Assembly (NCBI RefSeq): GCF_008831285.2 | Contig: NC_045140.1 | Span: 10,288,505-10,352,504, forward strand | Direction of reading: 5' to 3' | Source of the DNA: Nymphaea colorata | Lineage: Eukaryota; Streptophyta; Magnoliopsida; Nymphaeales; Nymphaeaceae | DNA: 64,000 bases | Shown here: piece by piece, positions 12,342 through 25,100 of the stretch | Layout of the letters: each line of letters starts with the position of its first letter | How positions within the stretch are numbered: the first letter of the stretch is position 1 | The notes under the pieces: generated by a model | The model's database searches: none | What the model saw: the letters and a program-made list of their open reading frames with translations, nothing else | What the model was told of the DNA's origin: nothing | Translations under genes and position numbers: made by a program

Positions 12342-13224
12342 ATTACATGTGCAAAAGCCAGAAACATTAGATTGGCCTTCTCTAAGGTAGTTGAGAATGG
12401 CCGCCCAATTGCTGCATATATCTTGGTACAATGAACATGATCCATGGTTCATAATCGTAAAAGTTTTCCTTTCTACAGAAAATTTATTCTACATAATTAT
12501 TTAGTCTTAACAATTGATCAAATGAATGAAAGACAAGGATCTGAGGAAGCTCAAAAAGCTGTACAGTAAGCAGCTCAGGTTGTCAGTCACTTCAATGGCT
12601 CAGATGACTACTTCTGCGAAAATGAAAAGAAATAAACTTAGCACCTCTAGTCACAAATGGCCCAGCCTGAAAAAACATTGCCCTTCATTGTATCAATGTC
12701 GATATCGGGAGAGAAAATGACTTTATAGGCAAGTTCTTTAGCACCCTCCAAATTCAACTGTCATAACAAAGGAATCTATCAATTAAAAAGTTAACGGTTC
12801 CTCTGCTACCGACGGCAAATTATGTTGTCACAAAGCATTTGGAAGCAACATGTGACAAACTTGTGCATACTGGACAACCGTTTCCACCGAAGAATTTAAA
12901 GATTTATTATCCACAAACAAGTGCTTTTCAACATGGAAGAAAAGGCCTTGTTGATTGACACATGGGTACATCATTTCATAAAAGCTTGCCGGCCATAAAC
13001 TATTGACACTTGGACAGATAGGTTTCATAAAAATTCACTTATGTGTTATGAAAATCTAGAAGACCCATTGAGCAGCACCAAAGCATTCTCAAGAAGCCAA
13101 CAATTTTAGGTATCAACTGTGAAGATATAGAAATTTCCACCGTGTTTTCGACCAAAAATGTGCCCGAAATGAACAGGGCTACAATGTTCATAAAATTTGG
13201 ATAATAGATGTAAAGTCACGCAGC

Positions 13225-13348
13225 ATTGTTTCTATTTCTGCAAAATATGAACTATGCCTAATGACAACGACACAAGCTGTCTTGACACTACTACTAACCT
13301 TTTTGCTATGGCAGCACACGATTGTTTCTATTTCTGCAAAATATGAAC
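13225..13348. repeat. 28-bp perfect direct repeat, copies 96 bp apart
   Basis: The identical 28 bases starting 'attgtttctatttctgc' occupy 13225-13252 and 13321-13348, followed by different sequence. The perfect identity suggests a recent local duplication. It lies 3' of the second PRXL2-like gene. Confidence 0.75.
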
Positions 13349-14140
13349 GGACATGCACAAGGGAAAGCAACTTAGCGGAGTTAACGAACTTTTTTTCTGA
13401 CGATAGTGCGAGATTAAGGAGAACTAATATCAGCAGTCCTAAAATGCTTTCATAATAAAATATAGCGGCATCCAGTAGTGCCAAGCTAGAACTATCTTCA
13501 TGAGAAATAGTCAATTTTTCAAGCAAGGACCTAACAATGTGCTTAATCTAGCTGATTGAGGTTTACTTGCATCAGGTTCATCAAAATAGTGAATTTGTTA
13601 CTCAATAACAAGAGAACGGCTTAAAAGAATAGCATCATCCAGTTGCATTTGTGCTGGTTTGAAAAAACCAATTATTTAACAATAAGGTTCTAAGAAAAGT
13701 TTCAGGTGAGAACTGATCATTTTAAAATCTTCAGAAAACAGAAGAGTAGGATAACACAGTAGTCGTACGGAAACGTGAAGTGACCGAAGTGGAAAAAAGA
13801 ACGAAAATTGGACAGTCAACAAAAGGAAGCCAGGTGGCCATGGAACTAAATGAAAGACTAAGCATGTCCCGTATCATGTTTGAGGAGCAGGAAGTACCTT
13901 CGACACAAGCTTGCTAAAACCTTCCAGTAACCGGTCCTAACAGTGTTTGTCTAATCAAAAGCAAGAGCTCTAACTGCAGACAAGCTAGAATAGCATAGAA
14001 GAATAAACAAATTACTCGGCAATAAGGTCCCAAAAGTGCTTTTGTGATTAAGCATAGGCACAGTGAACTGCAGAGAAGCTAGCTCCATGATCATGGGAAG
14101 AAACCAATTGATCAACAGGAAAAATTAGTACAGCAAGTAC

Positions 14141-16025
14141 CTGTAACCGGCTACATATCTCAATAACTTCAGCAATGGGAGCCCAATCACCAAAATTCCT
14201 CTCCACAAACTGGTAGGCCACACCACTTTTCCCACTAGCAACCACGAAAAGCCCACCGTTGACATTTCCATCACCGTTCACATTGGAGTCGAGACCCGTT
14301 GCTTTAGCCCGCCAGTAATTTGCAATTGCCTGTGGGTTCAGAAGGAATCCCGTCACGAAATTGTGCCTTATCACCTTCCCTCCACCAAGAGCCTTGAAGA
14401 ACCCCATGTTGCTATCCAGAATCACAGCTCCTCCCCAGTATCGAGGCCAGAAATCTTTCACCTGTGGATAATGATAAAGCCAGTTAGTCTCAGGAAGCTC
14501 ACGCCCCAGAAAATACTTGGGGGCAGGCATACCTCTGACTCTATTTGTTGATGAAGAACCGCAATCAGCTGAACTCCCATAGCATCAAAGACGGGTTTCC
14601 TTGAATAGAATTGGTGAGCTTGAGCTCGGCACATGATGCACCTAGAATATTATGGATTCCAAATTACAATAGGGGACAATTACTGGTCTACTGCAACCAG
14701 GAGACGACCTGAAAAGAGGCTATGAAAGACAGAACCCACACAAAATGGTGAAACAAAAAGTGATAATCAAGGTTAGTTACCCAGGCCGCCGAAGACACAG
14801 CAATACAACTGGCCTTTCATGCCATAAATCAGAAGATTTCATGGTCATGGGTTTCAGTTTCACTAGTGGCTCCATACCAATCTTATATTCTGGTACCAGT
14901 TTCTGAACTGTGATGTTTTCAATCGTGGAATAAGGGACAACATCCTGAGTCATATGAGGAGGTTTCACTGGATCATCGGGCCTTGGCTCAGCAACTGCCG
15001 ACGCAACAATACCCTTGAAAGAATGCCCTTCTTTGATTCTCAGTTCCGCTATAGATTTTTCACTAGCAATCGAGTTTGTTCTACGACTTAAGAGTGAAGA
15101 TGTCTGAATCTTTTGGGATGCAGTATACCTCAACTCACTGCCATTCCAATTGGTGCTTGTCGAAGAAAGAGATCGTCTTCTGTAGGGAGGTTGCGTCGAG
15201 ATTCCACAGGCGGTGGTTCTGTCAGTGAACCGAGCAATATGGCCTCTTTTCATACCAAATTGCGAAGAAAGAACACTGGCACTACAGTTAAGAAGTTCAG
15301 GTAAAGATTTCCCAGATGCTTCCAATGTATCTCCGTATTGCATCAATGAACGGTCGTGTAAATATGATCTGATTTCCAAAGCATCCTTGAGAAAACTCCA
15401 CAGAAACCAACAACCAAAAAAATAGAATTATATATCCACAGTGCTTGATCAGGCTTTAAGAAACATTAAACATGACTCGGAAACTTCAATAACCTAAAAC
15501 AACAAATGCAAAAACTGTAAAAAAAGAAGAAAATACGCAAACCCACATTGGATATTTCTTTAATATTATTGAAGGTGGTAACGGGCGGCACCTTCAGAAA
15601 ATGGATCTAAAAAAAGTAAGTTTACCCTTTCACCATCATCTCAGAGAACCTTAGAAGGACCAATATAGTTACAGATCGTCCCCGTTAAGGCCTAAAAAAC
15701 GCGAATACACAAGACGTTTACGCATAACGATTTCCTTTTTCTGTATGAAATGGACCAATTTGTCAGGCAAGTGGTTGCATCCCAGTTCACCATGGTAGAA
15801 AACAGAGCTAAAATGAAGTTCTACATCACCAAATCAAACATGAGAGGAAGAGAAAGGAAAGAAGAAAGCTACTTTCTGCCTGGTAGTCATGTTGATAGCG
15901 TGCATGTCCTCCAAGTTCATCAGCTTGAGAGTGGGTACATCATCCCAGCCATCTTCAACAAGCTTGGGGAGTATCTCCCTTAGAACCCCATTGCCCACAA
16001 ACTCCTCCACAGTGAAAGACGCCAT
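14141..16025 (-). CDS. SAM-like/PRXL2-type (AhpC-TSA antioxidant) thioredoxin-fold protein, copy 2
   Basis: Same gene structure as the copy at 6801-8847: exons 15873-16025, 14781-15385, 14533-14641 and 14141-14461, all with GT-AG introns, giving 396 residues. Exons 1, 3 and 4 have identical lengths in the two copies; exon 2 is 6 bases longer here. Domain order is SAM-like (1 to about 95), Ser-rich linker, then the PRXL2 thioredoxin fold with C254-I-M-C257, 'VKDFWPRYWGG', 'FKALGGGK' and 'FVERNFGDWAPIAEVIEIC'. The coding frame is undamaged, so both copies look functional. A consensus donor (CAG/GTACTTGC) follows the last shared codon; reading through it adds 30 residues before a stop. I cannot decide whether a terminal exon is spliced on. 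Confidence 0.85.
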
Positions 16026-17314
16026 CGGCCGGAGAAGGACGAGCCCAACCACAAACAAACCAGGATAAGTATGGAAGAAACGCCATTATATGTTTCCCCT
16101 TCTCACCGTCAGGACCCGTAAAACCGATTAAATTCTCAGAGTGGACCCTGTGCTCTCCAGTAATGGCGTCGCAATAGTAACCACTAGACCGATTGGATGA
16201 ATCGAGTGCTACGGAACGAAGTGTACTTCTTCCGCAATTATTGTTCGGTTGGCAAGTAGAATCACTCAAGTCTTTTGCATCAAATATGAGAGGCCGTTTG
16301 CATCAAGTAAGAGAGGCCCAGGACCATGGACGGGAAAGAGTTACTTTGTCGACTCCCCATGCCATAATGGGCCAACGCCAATGCTATGATGTTATTTGAA
16401 TTGTTTCTAGTTTTTTACAAGAGGATTGTGAACATGGGAAACGTTTATGTTTTTGGTTGAGTTCCAAGAAATTTGCATTTGAACCGGGCGATTTTATTGC
16501 TCGTCCATTGACATGATGACCCCGCAGGGTCTATTCCTATACACGCTTATTCAAGGGTTGAATTCATAAAAATAAAGAGCTAAAAAGTAGACCACGATTG
16601 TAAGCTCATTGGTTGATCATAAAGCAAGAACAAAAAAAAGTAGCTCAAGAACTCAGGGAAATACAAAATTGTCATATTGAAGATCGACCTGTCGCCAGAT
16701 AGTAGGACCATAACAGAGAAAAGAGAAAAAGTGGAAGGCGGTTAACTCCAATTCCAGGGAAGATGGATTTCCTCCAAAGGAGATTAGTCTACCAACTCCA
16801 CCTTAAATCAAACAAAGTGACATCCTTGATGACATAATCACTAATACAATTTTGGATAATTAGGAGGACTATTTTATTTTACTGTTGAGAGGAAAGCCGA
16901 AGCTCCACCACCAACCTCTTGTCCCCCTAAGACAATATAGACCACCCAAATGGCAATGTGTCATATCACAAACAAAAGAGTGGCCATAATAAATGTTTTT
17001 TATATTCTTAAGATATCCAAGAAAAGTAAGGGTGGAGCAAAAGTGCAGAAGCATAAAAAACAACCTGGAATGCAAGGGAGAAAGAGAAGCATTCTTACAA
17101 TGGATCAGTGACCTTCGTAGGCTCGATCACCCAGTAGTCTTGGCAGATTCAGCATCATTGGTAGCTAGAGCAAAAAAATTTTGAGACATATACTATAAAT
17201 GATGGAGCGAAAATTTTATGATTGCATGGGCAGACCCTTCAAAAAATAAACGGTTGAAGAGCATCAATGTAATACACAAATAGCTAAGCAAATGGGTATG
17301 AGACACTAATATGC
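16026..17314. other. upstream region of PRXL2-like copy 2
   Basis: The first 180 bases resemble 8850-9010 upstream of copy 1 (shared blocks 'attaaattc' and 'gtggacc'), so the duplication included promoter sequence. The remainder, to the MITE at 17323, contains no open frame that resembles a protein I know. Confidence 0.5.
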
Positions 17315-17414
17315 TTTTAAGCAGGGGCGGACCCAAAAAAATATTAAATAAATAAAATAATAATAATAGTATGCGCACATATGCCCACATGTGGCTCTGC
17401 TCCCGGTTTTAAGC
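17315..17414. mobile_element. 84-bp hAT-like MITE with 8-bp target duplication
   Basis: An 84-base element (17323-17406) starts 'aggggcggaccca' and ends 'tggctctgctcccgg'. These ends are imperfect inverted repeats of the 'GGGGCGGAGCCA' type seen in many small plant non-autonomous elements. It is flanked by a perfect direct repeat 'ttttaagc' at 17315-17322 and 17407-17414. An 8-bp duplication fits the hAT superfamily. The interior is AT-rich and non-coding. Confidence 0.65.
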
Positions 17415-18502
17415 ACTAATTTTTGTGGGTCAATGTTTACAAACTCTTAGTTTAATCTGGGATGTTAGGGCAGTCAACAGGTGGTCGATCGCCCCAATCA
17501 TAATTCCGGTTACGAGAATTTAGGTGGTTTTAACATGAACGTGATCAATCTCAGCTACTTGGACGTAACACATTCTTGATGGCTCAGCAGCTTGTTTACC
17601 TGAGCCACGGCAGTCCAGTAAGTCTGATTGCCCAGAACTTCACTGGTGCTTCCAGGTGGCCAGGTGTGTCATGCAAAAAGTTGTAAAGAACTATGAATTG
17701 GCTGAGGGCTATTCAAATAGCGGCCAAGGTGTTCAGATGATGGCTGATAGTGCAGGATTGTTCTTAGATGTGTTATTGCATTTCTTGAATGCTTTTAACA
17801 GATACAATGATGTATGATACACAGGTTTAAATGCTCACTGCGATTTGATTGATGTGCAAAAGCTATATAAGGTGTTATTGAGAATTCTGTTTGGAAATAA
17901 TTAAGTTTGTATAATTTGTGACCATTCATTCTCTTTTTGAGAGAACTTAACCGCTCTTGAGTTCGAGAAATTCGGGGCATATCAGCAAACACAAAAACGT
18001 AGTGTTACCAAAACTGTATGGAATTGCCTAGACCATTGATTCAAGAAATGGGCTAATTCAGCAATTCAGCTAAGCCAATTAAAATTGGCAAAAAGTTTAA
18101 TACATACCATTTTTAAAATCACAAAAAATTAATAATAAGTTGATAAAACATTATAAAACAACATAAAAATGAATAGTGGATGATATGTGGCACTTTTATA
18201 GCAGCTAGTAGATCCAGTTGATTTTACTTCTATGCTTTTTTGAATAAGTATGTTATGATATGATCATAAATATATACACATAGATATGTCACAAGGGAGT
18301 AGAGAGAAAATTAGTGCAACAACTATCATAGACTAGAGTGTTGGTAGACTATGCTTGAAGTACACAGATTCATAGGCAGACTGAGTGAGCAGACCATATA
18401 TTTTCAAATCTTGGGAATATTTAGACCTAAGTGCAGCATATGGTTCACGTATATTTGGTGTATTTAAATGTATATAAGGATATGTAAATGTATATGTATG
18501 TG

Positions 18503-18537
<35 letters not shown>

Positions 18538-18700
18538 CATACATACACACACATATATATATAGATGTTTTGATAATATGTAAATTTAAGCATGTGTTTG
18601 TTCTTGAGCAAAGAATGATGTTATTTGTATCAATGTTATTTTAAAATTGATGAAGTGCATAATTTTATGAGACATGTCTACTAACTATAAGGAACACAGA
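17415..18700. other. unassigned region before the minisatellite
   Basis: No gene supported. 17420-17700 is more complex and GC-richer than its surroundings but carries no recognisable open frame. 18230-18560 becomes AT-rich with TA/CA microsatellite runs (18509-18560) leading into the 57-bp array. Confidence 0.45.
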
Positions 18701-19224
18701 ACTAGATAATATGGTTCATACATAAATATATATGACAACCTCATGGACATATCAGAGACTAAATAAGGCTGTTCTTGCACATATGTATATGACAATTATA
18801 TAATTACCTCATAGACAAGATAATGTTGTTGTTACACATATATATATAACAATCATATTGATATATCATACATGAGATAATACTGTTCTTACATGAATAT
18901 ATATGACAACCATATGGATATATCAGAGATGAGTTAAGGCTATTCTTACACATATGTATATGTATATGACAATTATATGGTTACTTTATGGATGAGATAA
19001 TATTGTTGATATTTTATGGATGAGATAATATTGTTGTTACACACATATATATATATATATATATAACAGTCATATGAATGTAGATGAGATAAGGTTGTTG
19101 TTACACACACACATATATATATATATATGATAATAAGATAGATACATAATAGATGAGATTATACTATTCGTACATGAATATATATGACAACCATATAGAT
19201 ATATCAAAGACAAGATAGGATTGT

Positions 19225-19262
<38 letters not shown>

Positions 19263-20190
19263 CAATTATATGGTTACTTCATGGATAAGATAATGTTGTT
19301 ATTATACATATATACATGACAATCATATAGATATATCATAGATGAGATAATGTTGTTATATAATGCTTGAAGGTACCTAACAATGACATAGATATATGAG
19401 AGACGAGATAAGACTGTTCTTACACACATATATGACAATTATATGGTTACTTCATGAATGAGATAATACTGTTGTTACACATATATATATGACAATCATA
19501 TGGATATATCATAGATTAGATAATGTTATTGTTACACCCATACATATGGCAATTATATGGATATATCAGAGATGAGATAATAATGTTCTTGCTTGAATAT
19601 GTATGAAAATCATATAGATATATTAGACATGAGATAATATTGTTCTTACATAAATATATATGACAAACATATAGATATATCAGAGATGAGATAAAATTGT
19701 TCTTGCTTGAATATATATGACAATCATACAAATATATCATACATGAGATAATACGATTCTTACATGAATATATATGACAACCATATGAATATATAAAAAA
19801 TGAGATAATATTATTCTTACTTGAATATATAATTATATGGATATATCAGAGATGAGATAATGTTGTTCTTACCTATTAATCAAACAATCATATGTACATA
19901 TTAGACCAGAGATAAATGTTGTCATAGATGTATATCCCTGGTAGCTATTTGTGCATGTTAGAGTTGAGATAATGTTATTATTATGCATATATATTCTTAT
20001 GCATATATACTTGAAAACCTTTTGTGCATAATAGAATTGAAATATTGTTATTCATATCTATTTGTATTCATGACAACGATATGGAGACACTAGGGCAGAG
20101 ATAATGCTGCTCATACATATGTATATTCAAGGACACAAGGACAATCTTATGGACACATTTGAGCATCAAAAATGTTGTCCATGAAAATGG
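18700..20190. repeat. ~57-bp minisatellite array with trimeric higher-order structure
   Basis: About 23 degenerate units of roughly 57 bases (range about 50-100), each readable as 'tatgacaa-catatgg-tatatca-agatgagataat-ttgttcttaca'. In 18732-19560 three variants alternate: type A (gacaaccatat...aaggctgttctta), type B (gacaattatatggttacttcatgg) and type C (gacaatcatat...atcatagatgagataat), a roughly 170-bp trimer repeated about four to five times. One B unit near 19000 has an internal duplication. After 19560 the units become uniform, then decay towards 20190. Since 57 is a multiple of 3, some frames stay open for several units; these are not genes. Confidence 0.85.
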
Positions 20191-22199
20191 TAGTATATTG
20201 TAAGTATAAATGAAATGGAATTAGAAAGTTTTTCTCCTCGAAGATATGCTGACGAGCAATGCCTATTATAACCCAATATGATTATGGTGATCAAAATTCT
20301 CTAAGGTAATACGTTCTAAGGGAGTTGAACTTGTTGGTCTTGAGAATTGTGCTCAAGGGAGAGTTTCATGAGTTACTAGGATATGTTTTGATGTGGCAAA
20401 TCCTTTGTTGATATACAAAAGAACACTGAATATGTCTTATGCTATGGCACATGTAGTGCAAGCAGTGTCTAGTGATTGGTTTGTCCCGAGAGGTTATGGG
20501 GTGACTTGAGCTCACTATAACTATCCATTCCTTCGTCTACACTGAACCACCCATGGGGTATTGGGTGGCACCTGGGCCCGAGATTCTATTTTTGTTTCTA
20601 TGGAGAGTGAGGCCTCTCCTGGTCCCTCAACTCGAGTGCTTAGAGGGGTTAGTCTACTACTTGGGCTAAGGTTGAGTGGTTGGACCATGCTACTGTAGTC
20701 GCGATCTGGAATATCTCAAGAGGATTTACCACATGTTATCCTTAGTCTTTGTGGACTGCCTGGTGAAGATTGATTATGTTATGCATATATTTATACCCAT
20801 AGGGATGCTCGTCACTATAACCATGATTAACCATGGTTAATGGTTGTTCAATTATCGGTGTATGTTTGCAACCCACAATGATTCGTGTAACTACTTTTGT
20901 AGTAGTATGCTTAGCCTTGGTGAGGCATAAGATTTCAGCTCATAGGCAGTGGTCTGCATATTGATTTTTGTTTGATATAATTGTATATCTAATTTGTCGA
21001 ACCGTGTTTTACCTATGGTTGGACATTCCATACTTAGAGTAATCTGATAAATTTTCTCTTCTATTTCTACAGGTAGTTCTTGATTGACTGTTGGCTTTTG
21101 GACGGACTCCCTCAATTTTTCGACGGACTAGTATTGGGGATCTAGGCACTGAGTCAAGTATGAGGTTGTTGTGACTCTCTTTTCATTGAGTCGTTATAAT
21201 CTTTTGTTTAGGCTCTACATGAGTCCTTATGACATCGTTTTTCTTGTTGGATTTGTTTCTGCTTTAGTCATTACCCAAGATTTGAATTGATTTTTAAGAC
21301 TTGATATTCATTCCACAATATATCTATATTTCATCTTTTTACAAAAAAAAAAATTGTGTCAAAACTTGGGTCATGGTATCCCTAAGATGAAAAATTCAAG
21401 ATATATATATATATATATATCTATCCCATGCTAGGTTGGTAAGTCACCAATCCATAAGAAGAAATGCCAATTATAATCTTAATTTGTAGGCTTCTACGGA
21501 CGATAAATAACCGTTTATATAAGAAAATACAATCTTGTAGAAGGTTCAAAAAATGGAAAACAAGACTAAGTGAAGGGAGTGATTTAAGAAATGCTAAGTG
21601 AAGTCAGATAAGATGCCTTAGAAAATTAGGGTTTCAACATATATGTGAATCAAAGTTCCTAATATTTTGTACCACCATAGCCATACCAATCATCACATTC
21701 AACCCCTTCATTTCAGCTTATATTTGATGTTTATTTGTACCCCATTTTTGTATTTTTCGATAATAGAATTGGCTATCTCTTTGTCATCGATTGTACAAAT
21801 TTATGAAGAGGGCTGGGTGAGTGGAGTGAGGGAGATCAGCTTGATTGAACGGAAAGAAAAGTAACCCCCCACAAACCTAACAAGCCCATTATTAATCAAT
21901 TTCTAAGCCATTTAGCATTGTACCATATGATTCATTCTGGTAATGGTGATAACACAAGACTCCTTACCTAGGGAGTAAGACGAGTGAGACATTCGGCTAC
22001 TATTTTATTTCCTTGGTCCTATTGCAATCATTTGGTCTATGCCCCTAATTGATTTCTCAAAACTTTCTAAATCTAATTCTTTATTGTGGTGTCTGTTTTA
22101 ACCTCTTTGACTACAAAATTTGTTATTGCATTATCACGGCTTCCTTTAAGCTACTTGGAAACATGTCTTCCAACTTCTCTTTTTTATTCATCTTCTTAT
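20191..22199. other. unassigned repeat-like region
   Basis: No gene supported. 20460-20760 is GC-richer than its flanks and reads like decayed retroelement LTR or non-coding sequence. 20827-20840 is a perfect 14-bp palindrome (TTAACCATGGTTAA) inside a longer imperfect one. 21400-21420 is a TA run. The minus copia element to the right should have ended near 22.0-22.2 kb, but no matching 3' LTR was recognised. Confidence 0.4.
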
Positions 22200-25100
22200 T
22201 ATACCACAATTGAATATGATAAATACTGAAGTTGTTTTCCTTTACAAGAATTTCACCTCATGCAACTTACATAAAATAGTACCTAACATCAATATGTTGT
22301 TCTATTGTTATACATCTTCAGTTAAATGAATGACACTTTGATTGCCACGATGACTTAAAAAATAGCTTCTTTAACAGTTTCAATGATTGCTATATACTCA
22401 ATATCCACAGTAGAAAATGAAACAGTAGGCTATAAAGTAGCTTTGTTAACTAATAGCATAATTTCTAACATAAAAAAACATAGCTATTAATTGACAACCT
22501 CCTATCAAGGTCACCTACAAAATTGAACCCACATATGCAATCGAGCCATCACTGCTATTGCCAAATTCTTTAAATACATACAAATCGACTTTACTGGTTG
22601 CCAATGAACTTTCCCATGACATGGCATGCAACTATTGGCAATATTAATTGCACCCATAGTTGGCGGTGAGTCAACTAAAGAATCACCTGAGTTGACTCAA
22701 ACCATTGACATATTGGGCTGCAAGCCAATACTTAATATCAAGATCGTCGAGAATTTTGACTTGCCAGATAACAAACTTGGCTCAAAATTGTCTAAATCAG
22801 GTGCAATACGGTTTATGACAATTTAAACATTTTTTAACATAAACAGTGCATCAACCCATGTTTAAATGTGAACCAGTTCTATTGAACCAAGCATAAACCC
22901 TTTGTTGCCTGATGCTTCATCTTTGTCTCTTTCTCTTTTCCTCTGCAAGGGCTTTACTATGGATGAATGGCACAAGTCACCATCATCGATCATCTACAGA
23001 AGCCCTTCATCCATTGGATGCCATCTAGCAAAGACTTTGATTTAGGTATTTCTTTGTTTCTTTCTCTCTCTCTCTTGCTTGACTACAAGGTTTTTTGTTA
23101 TGAAGGCTTACCACTGCTTAAGGGTTCCAAAGGACCAAAAGGTTCTAGAGTAGTATGTGCATAACATGGAGTCTTTGAGGGTATGAAGCAAAAAAGTATT
23201 GATCCAAAAGTAAATGAGAATGATTTATTATGCAATTATGTGACTTTTAGATCATGCATATGAACTATAGAGATGTATTTCAGTTATTAATTTTTACAAT
23301 TTAATAATTGTATTTCCAATAGCAGTATTACATTTTCTTTCAAGGTTTTCTTGATTATGATTTGCTGGTTTTGTTGTTGTAGGTTTTTGCTTGTTGTTTC
23401 TATCCCTAGTTTTTTTTTATATTCTAGCATTTTTAGTGACTATCTTTATTGACTTGTATAGTCTTTTATGTATTTAGGTTAAGCTCTTCATTGTTTTTTA
23501 TATTATTTAAAACTACAAATTTTTTTTCCCTGAACCAAGCAAGTTGGAGAGCCAAATGGCCAATCCAACTTTGAGTAACAGTTTGCCAATTATGACTAGA
23601 TGTGAAATATAAGGTTTAGTGCAAACCATTACATACATAATACTACTTGCATTAGAATAGGGCATATGAAAATATGAAGCTTGTACTATATATTTTTTTT
23701 GTTTGAGGAGACAAATGATCTAATGGTTTCAAATATGAAGCAAAAGAAATACTTAAAAGTTTGATGTTTTTCATGCTCAAACACTCAAGGACCTTCTTAA
23801 TATATATTTTTTAAAACAAACATAACTTATTTGCCTTTTGATGATCTGAATTTCCATATCAAAAAACTTCTTAGCATGCCCAAGTCTTTTATCTTAACCT
23901 CATTTGCTAAATATTCCCAACTTCTTGATTTCTAAAATATCTTTTGCTGTAATCAGCATATCATTAATATAAAGTAACAAATACATAAGGAAACCATTAA
24001 GCCTTCAACAGAAAACACAACTATCATATTTACTTTTACAATAGCTAAAATTAACATACAAGAAACAAACCGTTTATACCATTGCATTTAGGTTATGCAA
24101 TTACTTTAAAGAACAAGCACAATCTTCCTTTTCTTCAATAATAAAACCTTCAAGTCAATGCAAGGTCAATGCAAATATATGTTCTTCCAATTTGCCATGT
24201 AGAAAGGCTATTTTAACATCAAGTAGTTATAATTTTGTATCATACATAGCGACTAATTTAAGTAAAACACCTATAGTATTATGTTCCTCCACATGAGAAA
24301 AATAACATTAAAAGTACTTTGTTCTACCAAACTGTAGTCATTTGTAACTGCCGTTCATTAAACCTTGCACATGCTAATCCTAAGGTATCATTCCTTTTCT
24401 TGAAGACACATGCAATTAATTATTTTTTTCTCTTTAGGTTGTTTACAAGTCTCATGTTTGACTTTTATGGTGAAATTCAATTTTCTCATGCATGACAACC
24501 AACTACTTAAGAGAATTAATACAATTAATTTCTTTTAATATGACGAGGTTTCCCCATTAACAATGGATTCAGTAACCAACAAAGGAAAAAGGACTATATC
24601 AGCATACACATATCTTTGTAAAGGTTTAGTATTTCTAAATTGTCTTTGTTTAGCAAATTAGTTTTAAAAATTATATTTTTTTGTTGAATTTGGTGTATCT
24701 TTCAAATATGTCATTTTCATAATACTTAGATTCACTTTTTGGATGTAGTAAAAATGATTTATCAAAAATTTTATCTTTACTGATATTAAGCTTTAGATAA
24801 TTACAATTCTCACGTAAAAGACTATATCATTTAATACTAAATACATAAAATTAATGTATTTTTAAGCTCTAAACTTGAATTTTACCTTGATCAATGTTGG
24901 TATACGTAAGCAAGTCAAGTATTTAAATTAGAATAATCAATAGGAGAACCAGCTTGTACCTCTTCAAGCTCACTCATCTAATTGATGCATTAAGAGACCA
25001 ATTTAGCATATAGAAGTCATATTGATTGCCTTTGCTCAAAACTTCTTTCCAGCTCTACATTATACAATATATTGCATGTTTTTCTAACAAAATTCTATTC

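Larger units (their letters stand above)
8905..14140. other. intergenic region between the tandem PRXL2-like genes
   Basis: About 5.2 kb without a supported gene. 8905-9030 is the shared upstream region of copy 1. 9244-9540 is a GC-richer stretch with a GTACCGGTAC palindrome (9252-9261). 9840-9960 holds A-rich and CT-rich low-complexity runs. 12311-12338 is a TA microsatellite. 12060-12140 looks like a decayed LTR end followed by a primer-site-like 'attggtaacagcagc', too weak to call. 12600-14100 shares patches with the 3' flank of copy 1. A perfect 28-base direct repeat lies at 13225-13252 and 13321-13348. Confidence 0.5.

Noticed and set aside
12526-12720. 64-codon Lys-rich + strand frame
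   Set aside because: Part of it aligns to non-coding flank near 6280 downstream of the paralogous gene, where the frame is not kept.
19516-19740. Minus-strand open frame with a repeating 19-residue peptide
   Set aside because: It is the translation of four 57-bp minisatellite units; the period is a multiple of three, so the frame stays open by chance.
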